From NCBI GenBank assembly GCA_033002965.1, contig JAURVB010006418.1, forward strand, positions 124,001-188,000: a stretch of 64,000 nt of DNA. Reading direction: 5' to 3'. The position numbers were made by a program, and so were the translations under genes. The notes beneath the pieces were generated by a model, which searched no databases, was not told the DNA's origin, and was given only the letters and a program-made list of their open reading frames with translations. Shown piece after piece: positions 11,487-23,442 of this stretch; positions within the stretch are counted from its first letter, which is position 1; every line of letters begins with the position of its first letter. The stretch comes from Piper betle. Lineage: Eukaryota > Streptophyta > Magnoliopsida > Piperales > Piperaceae.

Positions 11487-12388
11487 ATGATTCACCTCTG
11501 CAAAGAAAACCGGGTTTTGTATAACATTTCAACTTGCTATTGGTGTAAACAAGTAGCTTAATTTGTCTAACATATTTTTATTAGTGAAGAACTAGCAGAG
11601 AACTAAGGCTATTTGGAGGTCCATGCTAAGATTCTTCAACTCAACCATAGGCTCAAGCTCAAGTTCCAGATTACTTTTTGATTTACAAATTGAGCTGCAA
11701 CTAAAACAACATAGTAATTGGAAAACTTCAATTGCACTGACAAGATGGCCTTCTAGTTCTCATAAATAATAGCCTTTGAATTTTTGAAAACACTACAAAA
11801 TGGATCATTCTACAATTTAAATGCAACAAGTAATGAATCATGATCCATCTCGATTTAGATAGAGTGACACAACATACAATTTGGATCCTAATTAAGTTAC
11901 GTATTCCATGGATTATAACAACTACGGTCAAATCATATTAATTTATGCCACGAAATTTCACAAAAAGCATTAATTTATAAGGAACTTACACCAACCATAA
12001 TCAATTGGAATCAAAATTCGATCAATTGTTTAAGCAGCAAAAAACAAATACATATTAATGTACTAGAGCAAGATTGTCCCACTAAATATGTATTCTAATT
12101 ACAAAATATATGATTAATAGCATAAGATAGTGGTCTTAGCTAATTCAGAACAAACAAGGAAAAAAATTAACTACTGACATACAACTAAAAGAATACCAAC
12201 CAATAACCCAAATGAAAAAATGGGTAAAACAATATATTTGAATTTTAGCAGAAAACTAATTTAGAATTTTATCAATAACCAACGAGGTGAATCTTTATTC
12301 CCAAAACCATGTTCACAGATCATTCATGCCCAACATCGTCCCAACATACATAGTTTTCAAGACATGATGTGAAGAGGAGCACTACCTA
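11487..12388. other. Unassigned AT-rich DNA
   Basis: No gene, terminal repeat or motif was recognised. The only open frames are short and have no family resemblance. It lies between a TRIM and the first plus-strand U LTR. Confidence 0.3.
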
Positions 12389-13089
12389 TGCTGAACCTAA
12401 GGTCATGATGATTCAACTCGATAAATTTTTTACGAGAAGATTTAGAACTCACTTGTACCAATACAAAGTAAAAGAAATAAGGATAAGTGCAAGCTTGGAG
12501 TTCGGCCGGTGATTGATAGATTGTTCGGCAGCCGATCATGTAGTTTCACTGTTCAGAAGACTTCAGTAGGGAGATCTGCTAATCTTTGGCAGACGATTGA
12601 TAGTTGATCGTTGACCATCCCAGGACAGTGGTTGAGCTCAGGTCTACGCGAGGCAATCGGCAATGCAATTGGTAGATTGATTAGCAGTTGATCGGTGATC
12701 ACCAGATCGATTGGCAGCCAAACGATGGAAACTTTTGCAAAAATTAGTTGTTTGAGAGGATGAAGTGGTAAGTTGAAAGACATAACAACTTTTATTCTCA
12801 GCTGAGGCATGTAGGTAATAAGTAGGGCCTTGGGGAGTGCTTTTGGAACATCTCTTGGGAATCATTGGAAAGTGTGTTGTGATCAGATTGGCTTGCAAAC
12901 TGCGGCATGCAAACTTCTTTTTCCTTCATTGCCATATCACAGAAATTTCTAAAAGATCCTTGGCAATTAAGCCTTTGATTTTGTGAGTTTTAGCTCAGCT
13001 TAGTTGTAATCTTTCAAGGTGTTAGAAGAAGTGTTGAAAGAGAGTTGCCGATATTGCTAGCCTTCAAGGTGTGACAATGGAGTTGTTGT

Positions 13090-13553
13090 TGTTAGAAATT
13101 GGACATAAATATATACATGAATCAGGAATTGTATCATATGTTATTATATAAGGTTGGCTAAATTAAATTGATCTACTAAAGTTAAGGGTTATGAGCCATA
13201 AATTAAAGTGTGAAATTTAATGAGAAAAGTGTGGAATTCAATGTGTAGATACCTTTTCATAAATTCTCTTTCGTAATGGGTGGAATTGAATTTATGGAAC
13301 TCAAGGCTATAAATAAGGAGGTTATGGTCCCTGAATTCATATCTGGTTTTCGTTCTGGTATCCCATTGTCCAGAACTTTGGTTTAGAAAACTAGTCTTGG
13401 ATTTGGAAGATCCATAACTGAGAATTCAGGTTTTGAAAACTCTTCCTGGATTCAGACTTTAGTTTCTTTATGGCTTCAGGTACGCTTCCGCTATTTCATT
13501 TATCTAGTTTAATTTACTCGATGATTTGATATGAAATCTAATAAAGTCTATCA
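13090..13553 (+). repeat. 5' LTR of the copia element
   Basis: It begins TGTTAGAAATTGG and ends AAGTCTATCA. A TATA box (CTATAAATAAGG) lies at 13308-13319, placing the transcription start near 13340. An in-LTR atggcttcag|gtacgc near 13480 could be a splice donor, but that is weak. Confidence 0.92.
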
Positions 13554-13556
13554 AGC

Positions 13557-13569
13557 GGCATCAGAGCCA
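13557..13569 (+). other. Primer binding site (tRNA-Met type) of the copia element
   Basis: The sequence ggcatcagagcca starts three bases after the LTR and differs from the usual TGGTATCAGAGCC mainly at its first few bases. It would prime minus-strand DNA synthesis. Confidence 0.8.
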
Positions 13570-13858
13570 CCTTCATATCAAATTATTGAAACTTAGGTTT
13601 TATTTTATGAATTTTTGTGGGATTTAATCCCAAAATTTAGGTCCTCTTTTGGTAACATAACATGAGGAAAATAAAGTTACAAAAGGTTATAATTTTGGAA
13701 ACTCCCACATAAAGATATTTTTTATTTTATAACCTTTTGGTTAAGTCATTATTAATATTTTAAAATTTATTAAGGACTACAATATGCTGCCAAAGTAGCC
13801 TCTTTTGTGGAAATTAATTTATTTTTTAAATATTAAGACAGTTATGAGTATTTAATTC

Positions 13859-14270
13859 ATGTGGATATTAATCGGCCAAAAGGAAGGTTAATGTTTGACA
13901 GAATTCTATATTCATATGTGGTAATAGGTATGGGACAATTATCAAGTGTCCATGTGGATGATAAATCGGCCAAAAGGAAGGTTTATTATTTGACAGGATT
14001 TATTGTTCATATTTTACTACACTAAAGACTCATTAATTATAATAAATATGGGATAATTATTAGGTTTCTATGTGGATAATAAATCGGCCAAAAGGAAGGT
14101 TTTTATCTGACAGGATTTATTATCCATATTTGATTATGACATTAAAATAATAAATATGAGATAATTATTAGGTTTCCATGTAAATGATAAATCGGCCAAT
14201 AGGAAGGTTTATTATTTGACAGGATTTATTATCTATATTTTATTATTGCACTAAAAGTACTATTTACAAA
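13859..14270 (+). repeat. Four tandem leader repeats (about 92-119 bp each)
   Basis: Copies start at about 13859, 13950, 14069 and 14176. Each carries atgtggat.ataaatcggcca, then aaaggaaggtt, then a ttgacaggatttatt segment. They lie between the primer site and gag, in the untranslated leader. The first copy is the most diverged. Confidence 0.85.
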
Positions 14271-14420
14271 TTGATATTTCTGTCCAAAGACTAAATATTG
14301 ATGTTGTGCTAGGTATCTATTAATGGGATTAATAATTATTAATCTTATTGTGAGCATGTTGTGTTGGCTTCAGTTTATCAGTCTGCTTCTATAATTTCTA
14401 CTAACATAAACTCGGTACCA

Positions 14421-16438
14421 ATGCTTAAAAATAACTTTAAGGATTAGAAAACAAGCATAAGGGAGTACATCTTAGAAATGTCTAACATTACTTCAAAACT
14501 AAAAGCACTAAAGTTAGAGCTATCTGAAGATTTGCTCGTGCATTTAGTTTTAATTTCTCCAGCTGCACAATTTGGTCAATTCAAGGTCAGTTACAACTGT
14601 CAAAGGGATAAATAGACTCTTAATGAGCTCATTTCTTATTGTGTGCAAGAAGAAGAAAGATTGAAACAAGAACAGGTTGAGAGTGCTCACTTGGCTAGTA
14701 CCTATAAGGATAAAAATAAGGAAAGAAAGAGGGCTAAGGATGCTGATAATGGGTCTCACACACAACAGCAAAATAAAGAAAATCAAGTTTCTTGCTGTTT
14801 CTTTTGTGGTAAACCTGGACATATGAAGAAGGAATGCACTAAGTATCACGCCTGGCGTGTAAAGAAAGGTTCATTTCTTAATTTTGTTTGTTCTGAGGTT
14901 AATCTCGTGTTAGTACCAATACACACTTGGTGGCTAGATTCAGGTGCTACTACTCACATAAGTGTGTCAATGCAGGGTTGCCTGAGTTACAGAAAGCCAA
15001 ATGATGTTAAAAGATTCATCTATATGGGTGATGGCAAATCAGTAATAGTTGAAGCAATAGGGATTTTTAGATTATTATTAGAGACAGGATTTTATTTGGA
15101 TTTGAAAGAGACATATGTAGTACAGTCTTTTAGACGAAATTTGGTTTCTATTTCTATATTGGACAAATCAGGTTACTCTTGTTCATTTAGAAATAATAAG
15201 TTTAGTCTTTTTCTAAATTCAAATATTGTGGGTACAGGGTCCTTGTCTTTTTATGATAATCTATATTTACTTGATACTATTGCATCTTTTAATGAAACCT
15301 TGCATGTGGAACTATGTGGTACAAAAAGAAATTTAACCAATGAGAATTCTGCTTTACTATGGCATAAGTGTTTAGGACACATTTCTAAACAAAGAATTGT
15401 ACGACTTATGTCTGATGAAATTCTTGATTCTCTTAATTTTGCAGATTTTCAAATCTGTATTGGGTGCATTAAGGGAAAACAAACAAATATAAGGAGACTA
15501 GGTGCTAATAGATCTTCAAACGTCTTAGAACTAATACATACGGACATTTGTGGGCCCTTCCCTACGGCTTCTTGGAATGGTCAACAATATTTTATTACGT
15601 TCATAGACGATTATTCTCGTTATAGTTACCTTTATCTCATTCATGAGAAGTCTCAAGCATTGAACGTATTTAAGGCATATAAAGCTGAAGTTGAGAACTA
15701 ACTTGACAGAACTATTAAGGCTATCAGATCTGATCGTGGTGGTGAATACTATGGCAGATATGATGGATCAGGTGTACAACATCCAGGACCATTTGCCAAA
15801 TTTCTAGAAGAGTGTGGAATCGTCCCGCAATACACAATGCCAGGTACTCCTAGTATGAATGGTGTTGCTGAGAGACGAAACCGAACATTAAAGGACATGG
15901 TAAGAAGTATGATTGCTCATACTATTTTGCCTGATTCACTCTGGGGTGAGGCACTAAAGACAGCAGTATATCTTCTTAATAGAGTACCGACAAAAGCAAC
16001 AGTTAAGACCCCTTATGAATTATGGACCAGAAAAAGGCCCAGTATAATGCATTTACGCATTTGGGGTTGTCCAGCTGAAGCAAGGCCTTATAGGCCGAAT
16101 GAAAGGAAACTAGACTCAAGAATAATAAGCAATTATTTTGTTGGATACTCTGATCGGTCAATAGGGTATAAGTTTTATGATCCCACCATTAAGTCATTCT
16201 TTGAGATGAGAAATGCCCAATTTCTTGAGGATGTTGGTTTGGAAGGGGGAAATGAGGTTAGAGACTTTGTCTTTGAAAAAGAATCTGATTCTCTTCCCAT
16301 AATTGTTCTTGATAAAAATCAGGATTAGGATCATATTTCTGATGTAATTCAAGAAACAGTACTAGAATTACAAGACTTTGTCGAGAATCTCCCTACTCAA
16401 GTTATACCTGAAGGACAAACTCAACAACCTCGAGAGCA
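14421..16438 (+). pseudogene. Copia gag-protease-integrase region, broken
   Basis: All pieces share one frame. Gag begins at ATG 14421 (MLKNNFKD) and meets TAG at 14445 where a tryptophan is expected. It resumes at MSNITSKLKAL (14478) with most of gag lost, and meets another TAG at 14613. Counting from ATG 14643, a CCHC knuckle is at residues 52-65 (CFFCGKPGHMKKEC) and the protease site DSGA at 99-102. The integrase HHCC finger is H241, H246, C272, C275; catalytic aspartates are D301 and D322 or D323. A TAA at 15699 stops the frame, but it reopens and holds the integrase glutamate in [10 protein letters not shown]. The last stop is at 16326. Stops sit where intact relatives have Trp or Gln codons, as expected from C-to-T decay. 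Confidence 0.9.
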
Positions 16439-17791
16439 AATGTCATTGATTATAATGAGACTTTCTCTCCAGTTTCATCGAAAGACTCGTTCAGAATAAT
16501 TATGGCATTAGTGGCACATTTTGATCTTGCGTTACATCAGATGGATGTAAAGACTACGTTTCTAAATGGTGACATTGATGAAACAATTAATATGGTGCAA
16601 CCAGAAAACTTTGTATTAGGAGATTCAAAGAAGATGGTTTGCAAATTAAAGAAATCTATCTATGGACTTAAGCAGGCTTCTCGTCAATGGTATCACAAAT
16701 TTCATCAAGTGATTCTTTCATTTGGTTTTGAGATGAATGTGATTGATGATTGTATATACCATAAGTTTAGTGGGAGTAAGTATATTTTCCTGGTTTTATA
16801 TGTTGATGATATATTACTTGCCAGTAATAATATAGATTTTTTGCACGAAACCAAGAATCTTTTGTCAAAGAAATTTGAAATGAAAGATCTTGGTAATACT
16901 TCTTTTGTATTAGGAATTCAAATACATCGGAATCGCGATCGATGTATACTTGGATTATCACAAAAGACATATATAGAAAATGTGCTTAAAAGATTTGGCA
17001 TGCAAAATTGTAAACCAGGAGATACCCCTATTTCTAAAGGAGACAAATTCAGTCTCAATCAATGCCCCAAAAATGATATAGAAGAAAAGTAAATGCAAAA
17101 GATTCCCTATGCTTCAGTAGTGGGAAGTCTTATGTATGCTCAAGTTTGTACGCGTCCAGATATTGCGTATATTGTTGGAATGTTGGGCAGATATCAAAGT
17201 AATCCAGGGTTGGATCACTGGATAGCAGCCAAAAGGGTCATGAGGTATCTTCAGAAAACAAAACATTACATGCTCACATATCGGAAATCAGATCAACTTG
17301 AGATCACAGGATATTCTGATTCCGATTTTGCTGGATGTCAAGATAGTCGTCGATCCACTTCTGGCTATGTCTATCTACTAGCTGGCGGAGCTATTTCTTG
17401 GAAAAGTGCTAAGCAGACACTCATAGCTTCTTCCACTATGGCAGCCGAATTCATAGCTTGTTATGAGGCATCCAATCAGGGAATATGGTTGCGGAATTTT
17501 GTCACAGGGCTGCGTATTGTTGATAATATTGAAAGACCACTTAAGATATTTTGTGACAATCAGTCTGCAGTATCATATTCAAATAACAACAGGAGCTCAT
17601 CTAAATCAAAACATATAGAGATCAAGTTTCTTGTTGTGAAAGAAAGAGTTCAGAGTGGTAAAGTATCAATAGAACATATTGGAACAAACTCCATGGTTGC
17701 GGATCCGCTTACTAAAGGATTACTACCCAAGGTCTTTCATGAGCATGTTGCTCAGATGGGTATTGTATCATTTGATGATATGTTACTTTAG
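16439..17791 (+). pseudogene. Copia reverse transcriptase and RNase H, 5'-deleted
   Basis: RT starts abruptly in a different frame from integrase, at DYNETFSPVS (16445). The first part of RT, before this motif, is missing. The RT aspartates remain: D in HQMDVKT and the YVDD box (YVDDILLASN, residues 100-103 of the 16502 frame). A single TAA at 17090 separates RT from RNase H, which stays in frame. In the 17093 frame, RNase H keeps D76 (GYSDSDFAG), E119 (AAEF), D155 (FCDN) and D204 (VADPLTKG). It would copy RNA into DNA and remove the RNA strand. With the N-terminal fingers deleted and the frame changed, this copy cannot make active enzyme. Confidence 0.92.
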
Positions 17792-18117
17792 TGGGAGTTT
17801 GTATTGAACTGCAGTATTTTGGTTTAAGGTTCACTCTGTTTTGGTATTTTGGTGATCTCATAAGGTTGGACCAGTTGAAAATAGGCATGTTCAGATCAAA
17901 TTACATGTAATTTTCATGCTACACATCCATACTTGATCTATGTCATTTGATTATGTTGGTGTATGTGACCATGGAAGGTTTAGTTACGCTCAATGTGACG
18001 AAAATCGCCTTGATCCTATATTGACATTGATTAATGGACGAGATTGTTATTTTGGTATAATGACATATGTTTGGAGCTCATAAAGTTATACAATTATTTT
18101 GTGTATATATTAAGTCC

Positions 18118-18128
18118 AAGTGGGAGAT
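18118..18128 (+). other. Polypurine tract of the copia element
   Basis: The run aagtgggagat touches the 3' LTR, as usual for plant copia elements. Confidence 0.85.
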
Positions 18129-18591
18129 TGTTGAAAATTGGACATAAATATATACATGAATCAGGAATTGTATCATATGTTATTATATAAGGTTGGCTAA
18201 ATTAAATTGATCTACTAAAGTTAAGGGTTATGAGCCATAAATTAAAGTGTGGAATTTAATGAGAAAAGTGTGGAATTCAATGTGTAGATACCTTTTCATA
18301 AATTCTCTTTCGTAATGGGTGGAATTGAATTTATGGAACTAAGGCTATAAATAAGGAGGTTATGGTCCCTGAATTCATATCTGGTTTTCGTTCTGGTATC
18401 CCATTGTCCAGAACTTTGGTTTAGAAAACTAGTCTTGGATTTGGAAGATCCATAACTGAGAATTCAGGTTTTGAAAACTCTTCCTGGATTCAGACTTTAG
18501 TTTCTTTATGGCTTCAGGTACGCTTCCGCTATTTCATTTATCTAGTTTAATTTACTCGATGATTTGATATGAAATCTAATAAAGTCTATCA
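18129..18591 (+). repeat. 3' LTR of the copia element
   Basis: It begins TGTTGAAAATTGG and ends AAGTCTATCA. It differs from the 5' LTR at two bases near the start, at one base in gtgtggaattt, and by one missing C before aaggctat. Confidence 0.92.
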
Positions 18592-20023
18592 GTTGCCTCT
18601 AAGGTGGGCAGGTGAATTGGTTGCTTCCAAAGGGATTTGGAAGTTTCTTCTTAGTTCAAGGAAAAGTTGGTGAAGATTTAAGCTTCTTAGCTTGAGGAAT
18701 AGCTTGGAGAATAAGGCACCTTGGCCCTTGGGTGAACTTGGATAAGGTGTGAGTTTTGCGTCTTATGGTTGTATACCTCTAGAGTGTCTAGAGGTGGGTG
18801 CAAGCTTCTTTTATGGCAAATAAAGCTTGTAAAAGAAGGCATGTGGTATGCTTATAAGTTATAGAAGTGGTTGACTATAGTAAAGCAAGGAAAGCCTACC
18901 CTTCATAAAAATACTGTGTTTCTTGTGTATCATCTCTCTAGTCTCTCCCTCTCTTTTGTATTTTATTTAATTGTGATTATCTTATTTGTACAATCATTTA
19001 ATATACTTATGTTTGACAAGTTTTCTTTAGAGTGTTAAGTGAGCAAGTTTTAAATTATCTGCTCTTCTTATATGGGTTGACTAGTTCATCAAAACAAGAG
19101 TGTTTATATTGGTTTATTTTATTAGTTGCTTTCTGTGCTTATTAATTGAATATTTCTTCCGTTTATTACTTATCTATCATTGATCCATCTTGGGTGCTAA
19201 GGATCAGTGGGATCTAATTATTTTAATTTATGAATCTTAATTAACTCTCTCCACTATTAGCATGTCCTCCTTCATTGGTAATGAGCATTGGTTAGAATAT
19301 ACATATGCTATCAACAAAGCAACCAAAAGGGCTCTCTATGTGGATAAGAATCTTCCTATCATCAAATGACTTTGATATTTGAGAAATCATCATGGAAGGA
19401 TATCAAGAGCCTATCATTTGAAAGAGTTCATAGGCTAACCAAGATCAATCCCCACACTAATCAATAAGAAAGCCAAGGTTTTCAATTTTAAGTAATTTTA
19501 GAGAAATTTTGCAGATATGTTCGTATAAGCTAGCAATTGAGACAAAAGTTACTAGTAGAGTGATATTTGCCGATATTCGGGATGTTACCGGGATATTGGT
19601 GACATATTGTGCATATTGGAAAAGATGCTTCTTAGTGGTACATGCACGGGCTAGGATTTCTAGAATATATTCCTCATTCATAATATGATTTGTATCTAAG
19701 AGAACTAATGCAAGAGGTAGCAACATTCCAAGATGTATAATGAATATTGTGTTTATCTTAAAGGTTATCATCATCATCAAAATCAGGAGTGGATACATGA
19801 ACCCACCTAGATCTTCCTCATTTTGTTAATGCTACCAATCTCACAAATAATGTTTAAGTTAAGAAATATGATGTCATAACATATTGACTAATGCACATTT
19901 GTGTGTGTAATGTTATTAAAATGGTTTTGACTATCTATACTAAAAATTTATAATCTTATTTTACATATATAGTTTAATTTCCAAATATCTCTTATATTTA
20001 TTCGACATTTCTCTAAAATATCT

Positions 20024-20451
20024 TATAAGATCCCGAAAATTAGTCCACTCTAATACCTAATGTAGGTAAGATCCAGTTTATTAGCGAGAATGAACTATAG
20101 ATCTTCAATTTTAATTAACTTTTTTGTAGAGATGACTTATGCCCATTAGTTTGTACTTTGGGCCTGGTCGTTACAGATGGTATTAGAACCAACATGGTTT
20201 TGTATTAAATGGTGGGCTAGATTAGACATGGGCTAGGCTGTTAGCCATGAGCCAAGTGTAGAAATTTTGAGGGCGAAATTTTTTAAGGTAGGTGGATTGT
20301 AAGACCCTTAAAATTTATCCCACATCTAACACCAACTAGGGTAAGATCCTGTTTATTATTGGAAATAGGTTATAAATCTTCAACTTCGATTAATCACTTT
20401 TAAAGAGATGACTTAAACCTATTAGTTTGCATTTTAGAACAATTCGTTACA
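20024..20451 (+). mobile_element. TRIM family 1, complete small LTR element (428 bp)
   Basis: LTRs at 20024-20175 and 20298-20451 (152 and 154 bp) end GGTCGTTACA and AATTCGTTACA. Directly after the first comes TGGTATTAGAACC (20178-20190), a tRNA-Met type primer site. The interior is about 120 bases and ends in the purine-rich ttttttaaggtaggtggat before TGTAAGACCC. It has no coding capacity. No clear target duplication remains, so it is old. This copy fixes the orientation of the whole family. Confidence 0.75.
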
Positions 20452-21243
20452 TGTATAAAAGAGGAATGGCTGACATGAAACTGATATCCGAGATAGCAAA
20501 CCTTGGCAAAAGCCATGAATACTCTCTATTGTGCACTTGATGACGTTGAATTTGATAGGGTTTCTTTCCACCAAATGGTAAAAGAAGTATGAAACTGCTT
20601 GAGGTTATCTATGAGGGGACATCTCAAGTAAATAGCACTGTAGAAAGCGCTACAACAAACTCTCTATAACGACCTTATAATTGGTCTAAATCATTATTGA
20701 TAATGGAATCAAATTCCTTAAATTGTGAAGATTTACACCAAAAAGAAGTCTACTATGGAGTTTGATGTACCAAGTGCTATAGTAAATCTTTTCCCCTTAA
20801 GCAAAGGAGTCTGAAATTAGTTTTCTTACTCATAAATATGAAAATTTTAAAATAGATTGTGATGAGACTGTAACTCAAATGAAAAACTATTTCAATGATA
20901 TTTTTGTTAGTTTAAAAGGGTTTGGGAAGGTCACTGGTAATGTGGAGCTCAATAGAAAATTGTTTTCACCTTCGCCTAAGGTTGACATCCAAAAGTCACT
21001 CCAACAGCAGAAGCTAAGAACCTCAAGGATATGATTGTAAAGGAAGAACCTTATTGGATCTTTCATCGCTCATGAGCACACCTTATAACGAAGTAAGGAG
21101 GAGAAGGACAACTCCAAAAAGAAGAAGAATGATTTGGTACTTAGGTTTCTAATTGATGAGGATGATAGTGATATTGACCATGAGGTGACCCTTATTACTA
21201 GGAATTTCAAGCAGTTCCTTAAGAAGAAGGTTGTTCCACTTAG

Positions 21244-21709
21244 TGCATTGTACCTGACTCGGCTTGACAATAAAATATCAGGTTCGGGTCCATATTTATT
21301 GGGTCCGGGCTATGAGTTTGATTATTTATTAGCACCTATTTTATATTGGGTCCAAGTTTGGGTCTCAAATGACCCGGACCTGAACTCAAAAAATAGTTAA
21401 TTTTGATTTTAAAGTTTAGTTTTTCTTTCTATAATATTGAATTATATGAAAATATATTTTAAAATATGTTATATTTTAATTATAAATAAGAATAATTATC
21501 ATAATATATTATTTTTTGTGTATTTTTATATAATTATCATATATTTATTGTCTGTTTGGATTTGATTCTATTCAAGGTTTATTGAATTGGGTTTGGGGTA
21601 AATTCGGGTGTAGATTAAAGAAGCATATGTTCGGGTTTGTGTTTGGGTTTGGGTATTCAATATTGGGTCAGGTTCGGGTTCTGCATGACCCAGTTCAACC
21701 AACCTATTG
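21244..21709. mobile_element. Unclassified insert inside the gag relic
   Basis: The gag homology stops near FKQFLKKK and resumes at TSSTYKREDTAKEHK. Between them is an AT-rich core flanked by G/T-rich arms with ggttcgggtc-type phrases at both ends. Flanks resemble each other loosely (cacttagt and cactattagt), which could be a worn 8-bp duplication of a hAT-type MITE. Edges and class are uncertain. Confidence 0.35.
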
Positions 21710-22500
21710 GCACTATTAGTTCAACCTATAAGAGGGAAGACACGGCTAAGGAGCACAAAGTGTATAAAGGCAAGGCGATCGCCAAGGAAAAGGTGCAATG
21801 CTACAAATGTAAGAGATTTGGACATTAGAAGAGTGATTGCCCAAACAAGGAGAAAGACCAATTCTCTAGGGAAAAGGTGTTATAAGCATACCTTGATTTC
21901 AATGATAAGAAAAGATATGATAAATGCCCTAAAGAATTTTGTTTTATGACCATGATAGATGAATAAGAGGTTAATGATCTTCAAAAGGTTTTTGAAGAAT
22001 TATACATGAAATCTATTGCAAAGAAGATCATAATAGAAGCCATAAATAAGGAGAATGAACAACTAAGGTAAGACAACACCAACTTGGGAAGGGAACTAGC
22101 TCCATCAAAGGATCATAACTTCTCAAGGCAAAGGAAAAGGACATAGAAAAAGAATTTGTGGGTCTCAAAAGCTCCCAAATATGCTTTTATCTCAAAAGAG
22201 TCCATCATGCACTAGATGGTGACAATCATATCGGAGCATCCAACAAATCACTAGTCTTTGTGAAAGCCTCCACTTCAAATAGTAGAATTCCTCGTAAGGT
22301 GGGCAAAGTTCCAAGTAGATCACCAACAACATCAAGAGTTTTTACCATTCAATTCTCAACAAGGAATTCCCCAACTTGCTACTATTATGGGAAGAAAGGC
22401 CACATCAACTCCAAGTGCAAGATTAAAGGTTATGATGGAAGTATGCAAACAGATTCCTTAAAAATTTTGGAAAAATTATTTCTAAAATCTTGAGATCCAA

Positions 22501-23442
22501 ATGCAAAGTGGGAAGCAATTCCCTTGTGCTGTTTCCATAATTTCAACATGTTTTTGAAAGGGGATATGCTTTTTTAAAAATTATTTTATCAAATAAGTTT
22601 GAAAATAGTTTTTAAAAACTTATTCATTGTGGTGATCTATTGAGAACACAATGAATATGTATTTATTTAAAAAGTTGTATAAGTTAGTTTTCAAAATTGT
22701 TTTAAAAGGGTCCTTTCAAAAATGTTTTTAATTAACCATTAATTAGTGCTTAACTAGTAAATAGCCTTTCAATTGTCTAAATATCATGATTGATGCTTTA
22801 GAGGTGATTAATTGACTTATATTTATCAAATTGTGGACTAAATTTGTAAATTTAATTTGGTATGCATCAATTGGTAGATTAATTTGGTAGATTCATGTTT
22901 TGATGATTATCATCCTAGATACTACAGACATAAAGTATAGAGGATGCATAGACATGAAGGAATTGATAAAACTAGACATAGTTATATAACTTTTTCTCTT
23001 GTAATGATTTACCTTTTGAGATAAAGAAAGGGGAAAGTGGATGTATTGTAACGGTATATGTTTTAGAGGAAGTGAGCATATATGTTGGGGGAGATATGAG
23101 GCTTTTGAATGTAGTAATCTCGTAGGCTTCATATTTTAATTTAAGTTATGAGAATGACTAACACATTCAAAGATGTCAATCCTTTATTGGCCATAGGTTG
23201 CATGACATATTCATCATGACATACATATTCCATAAAATGACATCTTGCATTGTTTTGGATTAACATCATGTGTAGGTTTGGAGAATGAAGATATATGGAC
23301 AACAAGGAAAGAGTTTGAAGAATTGAAGAGATGACGATCTACATAGCAAGCTCAAGGAATGGTGTATTATGATTGACACCAGCTACTTAGAGAGTTAACA
23401 ACACATTTGGAGTTGTCTTCATTGAAAGGTCTTGATGGAAAT
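22501..23442 (+). other. 3' untranslated region of U interior 1
   Basis: There is no open frame of note. From about 23,070 it matches the 3' region of interior 2 (34.2-34.28 and 36.08-36.45 kb) and, inverted, positions 1210-1300: a tgttgggg phrase, gagaatgactaac, and gattgacaccagctacttagagag. Shared 3' regions with different gag-like ORFs suggest partner elements. Confidence 0.5.

Larger units (their letters stand above)
13090..18591 (+). mobile_element. Ty1/copia LTR retrotransposon, young but defective (5502 bp)
   Basis: LTRs of 464 and 463 bp (13090-13553, 18129-18591) differ by three substitutions and one deleted base. A tRNA-Met type primer site and a polypurine tract touch the LTRs. 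Domain order is gag, protease, integrase, RT, RNase H, the copia order. The flanks are GTTGT (13085-13089) and GTTGC (18592-18596), a 5-bp target duplication with one mismatch. Internal deletions in gag and in front of RT, plus several stops, make it non-functional, so it must have been copied by proteins from another element. Lineage within copia is unresolved; Tork- or TAR-like is my guess. Confidence 0.93.
12389..19256 (+). repeat. U LTR 'a', split by the copia insertion
   Basis: The LTR begins TGCTGAACCTAAGGTCATGATG, like TGTTGAACCTTG at 23443 and the start at 36450. It resumes after the copia element at 18597 and ends around the ctctctccacta at 19245-19256. Without the insertion it is about 1.37 kb, against about 1.39 kb for LTR c. 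The copy at 37.3-37.7 kb shows the uninterrupted sequence. It is followed by a gag-like reading frame, so it would be the 5' LTR of that unit. The exact 3' edge is uncertain because I could not place a primer site. Confidence 0.6.
19257..22500 (+). pseudogene. SIRE-like copia gag relic in U interior 1
   Basis: The frame opens at ATG 19262 (MSSFIGNEHWLEYTYAI) just after LTR a and stops at 19369. Further pieces lie at 20,840-21,240: DETVTQMKNYFNDIFVSLKG, typical of the copia gag middle domain, then DSDIDHEVTLITRNFKQFLK. A first knuckle at 21.8 kb reads CYKCKRFGH, then a stop, then KSDC. A helical piece follows near 21.97 kb, and a second knuckle near 22.38 kb reads CYYYGKKGHINSKC, with the second Cys changed to Tyr. 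Frameshifts and stops are frequent, and a TRIM and another insert interrupt it. No pol was found before the next LTR, so this unit was non-autonomous or has lost it. Confidence 0.6.
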
